From assembly GCA_031771865.1 (NCBI GenBank), contig JASISA010000003.1, positions 248,001 through 312,000 on the forward strand: a DNA stretch of 64,000 nt. The letters run 5' to 3'. Below the pieces are notes generated by a model. That model saw nothing but the letters and a program-made list of their open reading frames with translations. It was not told the DNA's origin and ran no database searches. Numbering within the stretch: the stretch's first letter is position 1; each line of letters starts with the position of its first letter. The position numbers and the translations under genes were made by a program. The stretch is from Nothophaeocryptopus gaeumannii (Eukaryota > Ascomycota > Dothideomycetes > Mycosphaerellales > Mycosphaerellaceae). Below are positions 21,419 through 32,320 of the stretch, in pieces.

Positions 21419-23034
21419 CGTGGCGGAAGTGGTCAGTATCCTTGAGTGAGTGAAACAACCATGGCTGTGTTGTTGATTCTTGCTAGGAGAAGGAGGTAGA
21501 GTTTGAGAACGCGACGCGAACGAGTTGATGAGCCTCGGCCTTTTGGGTGCGAGCTCTTCCCGGTCAGCATGCTGACCCTTGGTCGTTACTTTACCGCACT
21601 GACGGCCGTTTCTTGAATGGATATGGACTTCCCTTGCCAACACATATAGCGCTGCGTGTCGCTTGATGGGATGAGCGAATATGCTTCTATCTTGCAAGTT
21701 CTCCTTCGGCTGATCGAACATGCATCGTCGCAGAGCCTGCCAAGGGTTTGCTCAGCAGCCACAATGTGGACGAAACATCAGCCGTCCTCGGATACCGCAT
21801 GGAGACCATCCGGGCGGATAGCATGGTGAGCGTCAAACTGAGCATGTGGTTGTTGTTCACGAGAGCCGAATTGCAAAAGAATGCGGTCTGGCCTGAGGAT
21901 TGCAAACGGGATGGACCGGCTTGGCGATGAGGATTATGGATTGACCTCTCCCTTCTTCCATTCACTTACACCACCGTTGACTAGGCTTTTATTGGTCTCA
22001 CTACCTTCCTTCTGGCTTTCGTATTCGGCATTACTCGACGTTTCTGTCAGAATGGAGTCCCGCTAGGGTTGCATTCTCGCGAGAAGCCTTCATGTTCTGA
22101 ACATGCTGGTCCGTTGGTGCCGCCGAGGGCCTGCGGTCCGATATGACTTGCTCGCGCCTTCTACAAAAGAACAATTCCACGCCAATTGATGACCGGCTCC
22201 CAAATACGGCGTCATTAACAGCTAAGGGCAGTCATTCCCACATTACACGCCGGATCCGAGAGGAGCCCAGATACTTTCATGCAGTGAGAGGGTCTGGATT
22301 GCCGCAGTCTTCCTTCCTCCACGCTTGAAGAACCCTTCTCTTCCAGCATGCTTTCAAAATCTACATGTGAAGCTCACGGACCACCTTTCTGTCCCGGCAG
22401 AATCTCGGACTTGGACATCGACTCCGATGTTGACCCGGCAGACCCACCGCAAAACGAAATTGCCCACACACGATCAACAAGCAAAAAGCAAAAACCTACA
22501 GCACGAGGTATTCCCGTATGATCACGCACTACAGTACTAATCTCGCGGTAAGATGGTTACCCTGAAAGATCGGACGGGGTTTCGTGATATTTAGATAGTC
22601 CCGCCGTAGGTGTTGTTCGAATCCGCACCTTACTCATTGTTTGCTGACACGTGATGTTGAGCCACATGTGGCTTGAGGCGCAGTTTCCGGATTCCGGATA
22701 TCCAGTTGACGATTTCACCTCTTCAGACTTCCGAACATCCACCCTTCAGTCTCGACCTATGCAACAAGGGAGCGGCGCGTATGCATCTCTCAGACTTATG
22801 CACGGCCTTATAGCACATGTGAACACGATGCGTACGAGAGCAGCCATGCTCGCGAAGTCGCGGCGGCGGGCCCACCAATACTATAGATAGCACCGCTCGT
22901 TGCCGCCTTCTTCTAAGGTCTCCCGTGTCTCGTTATAAGGGAACTGGTGTCCGCATCTCGCAGCGACTCTATTAACTCTCACTGCCTCAAATCTACCTTC
23001 GCTCCCGAATATAGTTGGTCATCTATCTGAAGAT
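21419..23034. other. Intergenic, transition toward the transposon block
   Basis: About 1.6 kb of normal composition containing the presumed promoter of the F-box-like gene. No frame with recognisable content was found on either strand, and no RIP signature is visible until about 23,180. Confidence 0.4.
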
Positions 23035-23450
23035 TACACCAATACCGTACTAGACAGCGATAACGACCTGGACCCAGACCATGATGAAGACGATGTTGAC
23101 CATGACTCCGATGACTCTGAGATTGCTGAAATGCGTCGACGAGCAGATCCTACGAACAGATATCGGGTTCTAGTAGACTAGCGGACTAGGCGAGCACATA
23201 CTAAGAGGTTGCAGTAGACGCTACGTTTATGGATACAATTTTATCGAGCGATGTTAAAGTCAAGACTTGAGGCAGAGTATGCTTTTCCTAAGGTTCCGGA
23301 GGAGGGTATCCTATCGTTATTCTTGATCTAGCTACTTCGAAGTAGATATGGCCGTCTAGAGAAGAAAATTACGACTAACGTTATTAGTAGGGAAGCGAGA
23401 TAGGTAGGGAAGCGAGATACAAATCTTAAGTCGAGCATGTTTAATCTATT
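23035..23450 (+). pseudogene. RIP-mutated coding relic, family uncertain
   Basis: Seen: one frame from about 23035 reads DSDNDLDPDHDEDD, then RRRADPTNRYRVLVD, then RTRRAHTKRLQ, LRLWIQFYRAMLKSRL and LLRSRYGRLEKK. Between these pieces it is cut only by TAG codons at places where Trp or Gln would fit. That is what RIP produces from TGG and CAG. Sequence up to about 23,160 is unmutated; from there the C:G-to-T:A load rises. The layout vaguely resembles fungal proteins with a tyrosine-recombinase-like (FluG/Crypton-type) core, but I cannot confirm that. It is truncated by the pogo-like element that follows. Confidence 0.35.
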
Positions 23451-25140
23451 ATAACTTCTCTAATACACAACTTTTCATTAATCTAAGCGATGCTAAACGA
23501 AGCTGAAATCCAAGTAGCTACTCTAGCTTTTTAAAGAAAGGAGTATATATTAGTATAGGCTACTACTCGTATATTCTCTATTCTAGCTTCTACTTTAAAT
23601 ACTCGCCTTACTAGACGTTCTTCACGATCGCACGCCTACGAACCTACTTAAATTCTATTAAACGCTAAAGAGTAGATATTAGTACGATAGATATTACGAC
23701 TCTACTAGACTAGATTTCTAGTCTCTCTATAGTTACTTAGAGAAATAGCTAAGGAAGTCTACTAGTCCTACTTTTAGCTCTCGTAGTTACTACCTCTAAA
23801 CCTACGACTAATTAGTGAATAATAGACTTAGCGCTTCCGGACTCGATATCCTAAGATCTAAAGTATCTAGATACGATAAATTAAGAACGTACGATACGCT
23901 ATAGTAAATACTACTACTATTTAGACGTAGTTTAATACTATTTCGGAGCTTTAAATCTAGTATTACTACTCTCTAGACTATATTTATAATATAGACGAGT
24001 CCGGATTTGCTATTAGTACGAGTTAGTTATTAAGGGTATTAGTTAATATCTACGAATAGTTAAGCTAGAAGGTTATTAATAGTTAGTAAGAATAGATAAC
24101 TATAGTCGAGTACGTAAGCGCTACTAGCGTCGCGACTCTACTACTAGTTATTTTTAAAGTAAAGTATACTAATACGGCCTAGATCCTAGTAGATACGCCT
24201 CTAGACTAGAGGTTCTTAATAAGTAATAGTAGCTAGACGTTAGATAGTTATATATACGAATAGCTAACTATAGTTTTCGAGACTTCGATAAAACTAACTA
24301 ACTCGATATAGCGATAGCTTCTAATTATAGATAGTTATAGTAGCTATATTACTACGAATATTATTACGTACTATATAGAGTATATAATTAACCTTCTTAT
24401 CCTACTACTATATACGTCGTATATACTTTAGCTACTCGATATAAGTATATTCTCGCTACTAAAACACGCGCTAGCTATAGAGACGGATATAGCTTTATAT
24501 ATCGACGTAGGCCGTATTTCCTATAGCGAATAGATATATATATATATCCGCGTAAGGTAGTCTATACTTAGTTTATTAAATATCCTTTCTAGCTTTAAAG
24601 CGACTAGTCTATAGCTATTATCGCCTATCGAGGTACTCGAAAAGCTATCTATAGCGCTAGCTCCATAGGCTCCGGATCTATATAATATAATAATACTACT
24701 CGACCTTAACCTCTCGCTACTTCGGAGTAATCCTCTAGATAGTATAGAGCTTCGCGAGGTAAATACGTAATATCTCGTCGTAGTAGAGGGAGCTACTAAC
24801 CTCCCGACGCTAGTAAAGCGCTATATCTCTCAGCTAACCTAAGCTTTTAAAGCGACGAGTACTAAGAATACTACGCTTTAGAAGGAGAACGCTAATTAGA
24901 GGGAGCTACTTTAGATATAGAAGAAGCGAATTAGAGGAAAGCGGGTCGTATTAAAGGGTAGATTTATGTTTAGTACGTAGGAAGTACTTAAAATAGCACG
25001 GGAGGTAGAGAGAGTAATAGCGTAGAAAAGTATATATATACGACGCCGTAAGATACCTATAGACGTAGAAATTAAGTAGTAGGAGGATAAAGTACTAGAG
25101 ATCGTATTATTATAATAATAATTTAGTATTATAATCCTAT
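23451..25140 (+). mobile_element. RIP-destroyed pogo/Fot1-type DNA transposon
   Basis: Seen: extremely AT-rich and full of TAG, but the transposase can still be traced on the plus strand. At 23985-24008 the codons read YNIDESGF, the first DDE motif of fungal pogo/Fot1 transposases (normally YNMDE.GF). At about 24330 there is DSYSSYITTN (the second aspartate, normally D.HGSH.T). At about 24400-24475 comes a degraded version of the PxHTSHxLQPLD-SPLK block, and near 24930-24980 the basic GKRVVLKGRF segment typical of the C-terminal tail of this family. His, Gln and Pro positions are replaced by Tyr, stop and Leu, as expected from C-to-T. Terminal inverted repeats were not recognised, so the ends are approximate. 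Confidence 0.7.
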
Positions 25141-25199
25141 CTTTTTAATATAAGTAAGCTACTTTTTTAGCTATTTCTAGTCCTTCTTATACTTATAAT

Positions 25200-28100
25200 T
25201 ATAATCTTTAATTTACTAGTATCTAATTTAGGTAAAGTTCTAGATCTACTTCTAAACCTACTATTATACTAATACTTATTTAGAACGAATTTAGGGAGGC
25301 GGCATTACTAAAACCTTAGAATATACGGAACCTATTAAGGCAATACACGCATCCAAAGCACGGCTACACGCTACTATTAGCGGGTACGTAGTTAGCGCTC
25401 GAAAATACCGATTCTTAGTATTAGAAGAAGAGAATTCTCTACTAAGTATAGCTAGTGCACAAGGCTGTACTACCTTAGGCATAGACAACGGACTAGAGCT
25501 ATTTCAAGAGGTTACCAAAGAAACTACTATAGGTAGAGATATAGGGAGTATTAATCTAGCTTCCTACCTAACCTCCTAAGAGAAGGGGTATAGAGAGAAG
25601 AACGCAGTAGTAAACAAGAACTAGTAGGGTCCCCTCTTACCTTAGGAGGCCCTAAAAGAGATTTAGAATAAGGTAGCTAAACTAATGCATTAGAGTTAAT
25701 ACTCCTCCCTCTAACTAGAGAGGGCAATCTAGATAATTCTAGATATAATTCACTTAACTATAGCGCGGACTACGAAGCGTACTAACTAGGAAGCTACTCT
25801 AGAATCTATCTAACGGAGTATTACATAGATTTAGAAGAAGATAGAGTAGAGTCTAGGACTAAAGATAACCTAGGCTATAGTCGTAGCCTAATAGCTAGCC
25901 TAGCTATCTAGCATTAAAGTACAAAGAGCTACGTGCTCCCTTAAGATTCACGTAGATAACGAAGCGACTAGGGCTAAGCTTAGGGATACTAAAGCTACCC
26001 GGATTATTTCGCGTTTTACTATAGAAGGAGGGAACTAGGCACATGTAGTCGTAGTTAAGAAGGTCCCTAATAGACTAGTTCTCACGACTACGGACCCTAT
26101 AGTGAGGAACCGAATAGCGGTAGATACCTAAGGCCTAGGCAAGGTCTTAAAGGAGGCAAGAATAGCATAGAAAACCTTCCTAGTCCAAGTCCACTTTATT
26201 ACAGTTGTAGGAAACGACCCTACTACATAGCGGATCCAGTTAATTAAGGAAGACAACAAGCGGCTAATACCCGGAGTCCAAGTATAGAATGCCTAGTAGA
26301 AGGGCTAGAAAGCTATAGTAATAGGAGTAAAGAAATAGAGTACTCTAGTAGTCGAACTAAAGATAGTGGAAGCTACTAGAGCTGTAGTAGAGAAGGGCAT
26401 TATTATCTCCGGAGTACTCCACGATACTAAAGAATAGGACTACTAATAGACAATAATACAGTACTTTAACTACTAAAGATATAGCTATATCGGCATAAGG
26501 TACATAAACGGTACGGTATATGTAAGGTATAGAGGAAGCTATAATATAAGAGAATATGCGCACGAGAAGCTTATAGAGGTAGACTAATTAAAGTAAAGCA
26601 AATACGGAAATTGGAGTTAGAACTACCTAGCTTAGTACTATATGTGCTTAAAGAGACAAGTAATTAAGGACAAGATTCAATAAAGGAGGATATAGATAGT
26701 ACCGTGAGTAATCTTAGCAATACTCTACAAAAGACAAGGGACCTTGTTATCCGGCGTAAAACATATTAGCCGCTAGATCCAAGGAGTGTGCTAGTAGTAC
26801 TACATGCGATTTAGGAGGCTCGGTAGGCAAGACGGCATGTACAATAGATAGGGAGCGAGGAGTACTAGAAGGAGTAGAGGGCACGAAACTAGGAGAAAAA
26901 GAGAACTATCTAGATAGAGAAAAGGAAATAGTAGAGGACCGCGGTTTATAAAACCGCTAGCGAGCTATAGGGAATATAGAAGCTAGCTAAGTAGGTAAAG
27001 AATAGCGATAGCCCTATTCGACCTCCCTAGATACCTATACTAATATATAATAACGATTAGTTCACGACGGATAGTACGAAAATAGAGATCCTACGGATAG
27101 CCCTTTTCCTAATACTAGAGCCCGTAGACACATTAGACATCGAGAGTACTATATACCTAGAACCTATTAATATAGCATGCGAAATTATAGAAGAGGAGGT
27201 ACGAAAAGTAGTCTAAAGACTACTGAACGACAAGGCTCCCGGCCTCGACGAGATACTAAACAGATGCATTAAGAAGTGCCTAGCTTAGCTACTCCCTATC
27301 CTCTAACGCATCTTCTAATAGTGTATTTCAATTAGCTACTACCTAGCCTAGTTTCGGAAAGCTAGGACGATTATACTATAGAAGGCGGGTAAAGACTTAT
27401 CTACTCTAAAGGGATAGAGGCCTATTACCCTTCTATCGTGCATTAGTAAGATACTAGAAGTAATAGTTACACGGAAAATAGGATAGGCTATACGGGAACA
27501 TAAGTTACTTCCTTAAAACTAAATAGCGCAAGCGGGTAGATCGACTAGAGACGCACTATAGTATATCCTTCAAAGCGTTTAGACTACGTGGAAGAAAGGC
27601 AAGGTAGCCTCGGTATTATTACTTAACATAATAGGAGCGTTTAATAAAGTTAATTACGAACGGTTAATCTATAACCTACGGTATAGGAGGATTCTATACT
27701 AGATTATAGCTTTTATAGCGTTATTCCTAAAGGATAGAGAGACAATAATCGCTATCCCCGGATACGAGTTACTAGTAGCACGAGTAGTATACGGAATCCT
27801 ACAAGGAAGCACTATCTTACCTATCCTATTCCTCTTCTTTATAGCCTCCCTCGTAGAAGGAATAGAATACACCGAAGTAGTTGGGTTTATAGATAATACA
27901 TACCTTATTATAGTATTAAATTCGATAAGAGGTATATACGAGGTACTAGAAAAGGACTACAATAGCTGTCTACAATAGGCCTCAAGATATGGAGCTAAGT
28001 TCGCCCCTATGAAATATAAAGTTATATACTTTATAAGGGGCATAAGGAGCATATCCGAATCCTAGAGAATACTCAATATCCCGTCGCTCTAGAGTAGCCT

Positions 28101-28727
28101 AGAGGACACAATAAGGGTCCTAGGAGTAATCGTTAATAAGAGACTCAAGTAGCACGCATAGATAGAGAATACTCTTATAAAAGCAAAACGGCTAGAAGCT
28201 GTACTACGACGGATTACTGCTACTACGTGGGGCGCTATAGTAGAGACAGCCCGTAAGCTATATATCTCAATAATTAGGCTAGTAGTAATGCACGGGAGCG
28301 AGGTATAGATAGTAGGAAAGGAGACTAGAATCTTAAAAATACTCTAACAAAAGCTACGAGTAATATAGAATAGATTCCTACGGATAATCCTTAGGGCCTA
28401 CCGAGCTATACTAACGCGACTATTATATAAAGAACTCTAGATCGAAGATATTACCGAGTATAGGAAGAGAACTACTATAGCTGTAATAGCTGCGTAGAGG
28501 TAGAGGCCGGATATATACTAGGCTATGCAAGAGCTAAAGGGGCGGATCCTACTAAAGTACGGACAACTTAGGGTATATAGTAGACGCCTAAGAAAACTAT
28601 ATAGCTCGCTACTAGAGTAGATAGACGAGTAGGCTACTATCCTACGGTCCTAGCTCTCTTATATAGATAGAGTAGATCTAAAGAAGACTCGGAAAGCAAC
28701 ATGGACTATCCTCCAGGGCCAGTATGA
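25200..28727 (+). mobile_element. RIP-destroyed LINE, copy A, first part (ORF1 and RT)
   Basis: Seen: continuous plus-strand remnants of a non-LTR retrotransposon. At about 26455-26660 three degraded CCHC knuckles can be traced (YFNY.RYSYIGIRY, then TVYVRY.GSYN), where Cys codons have become Tyr. From about 27105 the sequence aligns base by base with the clean reverse transcriptase of copy B (37,828 onward), and nearly all differences are C-to-T or G-to-A, mostly CA to TA and TGG to TAG. I see no endonuclease domain between the knuckles and the RT, where only about 450 bp remain, so this copy was probably internally deleted. It is interrupted at 28727 by the Ty3/gypsy element and resumes at 35095. 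The 5' end is approximate. Confidence 0.75.
28723..28727. repeat. Target-site duplication, left (TATGA)
   Basis: TATGA immediately precedes the left LTR and is repeated directly after the right LTR. The clean LINE copy B has a single TATGA at the corresponding place (near 39443), which confirms that it is a target duplication. Confidence 0.9.
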
Positions 28728-29058
28728 TGTTACGGTTCGTGCTGGGTCCTTGCCCAGTGCGAGGTCACGTGTTACTGATCGTAAGGTACGAGACCGAGCA
28801 GAGCCTCCTGATCACCCTGATCAGGATGATCACCTCTCCCTAGGCGATCAGTCTGATCACACTGATCACCTAAAGTCTCTTATGTATTTAGGAACGATGG
28901 TTGACTAGCAATCATCGTGTTCAACTCATGTTACAATCTCACTGATTGGAATAAGCCAAGACTTCCTTCACTTCGTTCCACTTGCCGACGCATTCTCCAA
29001 AGAAGCCATTCCACGTGATTAAGCGAGTCACCTGACAAGCGAGATACCGTGCGTAACA
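28728..29058 (+). repeat. Left LTR, 331 bp
   Basis: Bounded by the 7-bp inverted repeat TGTTACG/CGTAACA. It carries five TGATCA palindromes plus one CGATCAG within about 65 bp (roughly 28806-28868). It differs from the right LTR by one missing T in a CCTTCTCCC/CCTCTCCC stretch; I saw no other difference. Confidence 0.95.
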
Positions 29059-29075
29059 CTTTGAACACCCTCAGG

Positions 29076-31058
29076 ATGAGTGCCTCTCAGCAAACCGGAA
29101 GGGGAACTCCCGCCCCAGCGAAGCAGGAAGCTCGCCAACGATCCAGCACATCTCAGTCGGCCATCAATGCACTTGCCAACCACACCAACGACAGTTCCCT
29201 CAAGGTCGGCAAGCCGGACTACTATTATGGCGACCGAGACAAGTTCGACGTCTGGCTTACCCAAATGGACATGTACTTCAAGTTCAACGAGATGGGTGAA
29301 GCTCAGAAGCCACTCTTCGCAACGACCTTTATGCGAGGACGTGTGCAGCACTGGATCAAACCTTTTCTCAGGAACTACTTGGACAGTGACGAGGATTCAA
29401 CGGGAATCTTCAGGACCTGGAATCACATGAAGAACGCAATGAAGCAGGTGTATGGAGTCTCGAACGAGGTTTCGACCGCGGTCCGGGTTATCCAACATCT
29501 CACTCAGAAGGGTTCCACGGCAGACTACGCAGCCAAGTTTCAGGAGCACGCCCAGATCACGGATTGGGACGACGATGCTCTCCAAGTTATGTTCCGACGA
29601 GGTCTCAGAGACTCAGTCAAGGATGAACTGATGCGATACTCTGGGAAGATCGACAGCCTCGGAGAACTGATTAAAGCGGCGATTGAACTGGACGACCAAC
29701 TTTACGAGCGAGCCATGGAGCGACGCTATGATTCCAAGGTTACGGGAAGGGCAGGCTATGTGCCCTCGGGACGACGCGATGGGTGGTCTAAACCACCTCA
29801 GAGACAGCAACGCGACCCCGATGCAATGGACTGGCAGTTCAATGCAACCCAGAAAGGTCGCCCGTTCAAAGGAAGTAGGAAGGGCAAGAGTTCGCCCAGA
29901 AGAAATGAGAAGAAACTGAATTGCTATGCATGTGGCAAGGAAGGCCACTATGCGAGGAATTGTCGTTCAAAGAACATGGTGCAACGACAGTTCAACACGA
30001 TGCAACGAAACCACGACGTGGGACGCGGAGCCTACGAAACGACAGGCGCCGATCAACAAAAGCCACGATTGTTTGGTATGATGACACGAAAGTTACCTGA
30101 CGAGACAGGTCGGGAACTGCGGAACGGTCACGGAAGCCTTCACTGGCGATTCTGTTATGACGATTCGTGTCAAACACACTACTCCTCGAAGATGGAAGCA
30201 GGATACTGGCCGTCTGCGCCACGAAGACCTGCCCCGGTTCCACCAATCAACACCACAGTTGGAGGACACCGACACTTACCAATTCCGGACGAACTACGAC
30301 AACTTGATCGTCACGTTCAAACGCCGGACGAGGAGGATTTGGATGAAACCTGTTGGGGCGCTGATGACAGCGATAAGGAGAACCAAAATCCCAATGAATC
30401 TGAGGGGACCCCACAGGAGGAAGTGGTGATGGATGTCGCTACTCAGGCGGACGACTACCCTATCACGGGTATCTTACCTGAGATTCCGGAGAACCCACAA
30501 GAGTCATCCAGTGACGAGGAAACTGAGGAAGGAACCTCGGAAGAAGAAGAAGAATCCAGTGAGGACGATGACAACGACGAAATACTTCACCTTAGCGTGG
30601 ACGCACCGGAACCAATACGCAAGATGATCCTTCACATAGCACGCAACAGTGAAGAGATCTTTCCACGAACACCGACAGGAGGAAGACTGCTTAACCCAGT
30701 TAAGTTTGATTTCTTCCTAGGACAACTACGATCAATGTTCTGGAGGTATCCCAGGCTAGACGTCCAAGAAGAGTTTTCAACATTCATCTGGGATAGACCA
30801 CCAATTGGAAGCTGGTTTACACCGTACGGGTACCTAACACCGCGCGGACAAGTCGTTACGAACGAGATGAGAACATCGATCCAAGACCTCAAGAATGGCT
30901 ACAAACAAGCACAAGCATGTCAGAGCCGATACGCATGCAACGAGTTGCCACAAGAGAAAGCTATGGCCAAAACACTGGAGGAAACACGTATACAGATCCT
31001 GGACTGGTTAGACAATAGAGCCACAGTCTCGGGAAAAGGATCGACTCCTCAGGCATGA
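29076..31058 (+). CDS. Gag polyprotein of the Ty3/gypsy element
   Basis: Retrotransposon capsid/nucleocapsid protein. Seen: 660 aa from ATG 29076, only 18 bp after the LTR. A gag core is recognisable at about residues 45-230 (YYYGDRDKFDVWLTQMDMYF, ADYAAKFQEHAQITDWDDDA). A CCHC zinc knuckle CYACGKEGHYARNC begins at residue 283, preceded by a basic tract. A strongly acidic segment (EEEEESSEDDDNDE) follows toward the C-terminus. The stop TGA at 31056-31058 overlaps the ATG of the next frame as ATGA. The frame is intact, unlike pol. The C-terminal third after the knuckle is long for a fungal gag. Confidence 0.9.
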   Translation: MSASQQTGRGTPAPAKQEARQRSSTSQSAINALANHTNDSSLKVGKPDYYYGDRDKFDVWLTQMDMYFKFNEMGEAQKPLFATTFMRGRVQHWIKPFLRNYLDSDEDSTGIFRTWNHMKNAMKQVYGVSNEVSTAVRVIQHLTQKGSTADYAAKFQEHAQITDWDDDALQVMFRRGLRDSVKDELMRYSGKIDSLGELIKAAIELDDQLYERAMERRYDSKVTGRAGYVPSGRRDGWSKPPQRQQRDPDAMDWQFNATQKGRPFKGSRKGKSSPRRNEKKLNCYACGKEGHYARNCRSKNMVQRQFNTMQRNHDVGRGAYETTGADQQKPRLFGMMTRKLPDETGRELRNGHGSLHWRFCYDDSCQTHYSSKMEAGYWPSAPRRPAPVPPINTTVGGHRHLPIPDELRQLDRHVQTPDEEDLDETCWGADDSDKENQNPNESEGTPQEEVVMDVATQADDYPITGILPEIPENPQESSSDEETEEGTSEEEEESSEDDDNDEILHLSVDAPEPIRKMILHIARNSEEIFPRTPTGGRLLNPVKFDFFLGQLRSMFWRYPRLDVQEEFSTFIWDRPPIGSWFTPYGYLTPRGQVVTNEMRTSIQDLKNGYKQAQACQSRYACNELPQEKAMAKTLEETRIQILDWLDNRATVSGKGSTPQA

Positions 31059-32320
31059 GCGGCCGAAGGGAGTTAAACGTCACACAAGAAGCTCAAGCAT
31101 CAGCAACAGTGTTCAGCACACAAGTTATCGTCAATGGACTCAAGACGAGTGCCATGATCGACTCCGGAGCGAGCGGGAACTTTGCATCCGAGTCATTTGT
31201 AAAACGGACTGGACTAGCTACCCAGACGAAGAAACAAGGGTATGAACTGATCGCGGTCGACGGATCACCCTTACCCTGTGTGGAGCGCGAGACGATACCG
31301 CTACCACTGGCTATCCAACAGCACCACGAGGAGATTGTCTTAGATGTCACAGCTATGGCCAGCTGGGATATCGTGCTAGGCATGCCTTGGTTGAGAAAGC
31401 ACAACCCAGTAATTGACTGGAAGAGAGGAGTACTCACATTTGAAGGATACGGAAGTGCCACCCGTATCAGACCCGTACAGCGTCGAAAGTACGCGGCGGA
31501 TGAGGCGAAAGAACAGCTGTGCACAACTCAGCTTGCGCCGACACTGAGCCCAGAGACTGGAGCCACCCCGGATAGACACTGCGTAGGTCCAGCAGGTCAC
31601 GGAATCACGGGACGAGGAACTGGCAATCCTGGAAAGCAGATGGCGATCTCAGCGCCAGATGTCCCTGAGGAGTACCAAAGATGGTCGAGACTCTTTCAGG
31701 AAGAGGAAGGCAAGGAAGCCTTACCTATACACCAACCATGGGATCACAAGATCAAGATTCAGCCTGGGAAAGAGCCTCCATGGGGACCCATTTACGCATT
31801 ATCTGAGAAAGAGCTCAAAGCCCTAGATGAATGGCTGAAGGAGAAGCTAGCCAAAGGATGGATACGGAAGTCCACCTCAAGCGCAGGCTCTCCAATTCTC
31901 TTCGTACCAAAGCAGAACGGGAAGTTGCGAATGGTCGTTGACTATAGAAGGCTCAACGACATGACAATCAAGAACCGATATCCATTACCAAGCATCGAAG
32001 AAGCACAAGATCGACTTACCGGATCAGACTGGTTTACAAAGATCGACCTCCGAGACGCATTCTACGCAATACGAATGGCGAAGGGAGAAGAATGGAAGAC
32101 TGCATTCCGAACAAGATATGGACTTTACGAGTTTCTGGTTATGCCAATGGGGCTTACCAATGCGCCAGCCTCATGCCAGGACCTTGTCAATGAAACACTA
32201 CGAGATTTGCTTGACGTCTGTGTTATCGCTTACATGGACGACATCTTGGTCTATACCAAGGGAGAACTGAGCAAGCATATCAAGCAAGTCAAGACGTCTT
32301 CGAACGCCTCACACGAGTAG
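31055..32320 (+). CDS. Pol of the Ty3/gypsy element: protease and reverse transcriptase, truncated by a frameshift
   Basis: Seen: the frame opens with ATG overlapping the gag stop (ATGA) and lies -1 relative to gag. An aspartic protease active site, IDSGASGNF, is at about residues 36-44, followed by VLGMPWLRKHNPVIDW. The reverse transcriptase runs from about residue 240: FVPKQNGKLRMVVDYRRLND, KIDLRDAFYAIRMAKGEEWK, and the catalytic YMDDILVY near residue 400. The frame then leaves the family text near 32,290 and stops at 32318-32320; the correct continuation (FERLTRVGFKTAPEKCEFHK) is in another frame. The 421-aa product therefore lacks the RT thumb, RNase H and integrase. Confidence 0.9.
   Translation: MSGRRELNVTQEAQASATVFSTQVIVNGLKTSAMIDSGASGNFASESFVKRTGLATQTKKQGYELIAVDGSPLPCVERETIPLPLAIQQHHEEIVLDVTAMASWDIVLGMPWLRKHNPVIDWKRGVLTFEGYGSATRIRPVQRRKYAADEAKEQLCTTQLAPTLSPETGATPDRHCVGPAGHGITGRGTGNPGKQMAISAPDVPEEYQRWSRLFQEEEGKEALPIHQPWDHKIKIQPGKEPPWGPIYALSEKELKALDEWLKEKLAKGWIRKSTSSAGSPILFVPKQNGKLRMVVDYRRLNDMTIKNRYPLPSIEEAQDRLTGSDWFTKIDLRDAFYAIRMAKGEEWKTAFRTRYGLYEFLVMPMGLTNAPASCQDLVNETLRDLLDVCVIAYMDDILVYTKGELSKHIKQVKTSSNASHE

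Noticed and set aside
28806..28868. Regular short palindromes resembling a CRISPR-like array
   Set aside because: Units are 6 bp without spacer-length regularity, duplicated only because they lie in an LTR; the genome is eukaryotic.
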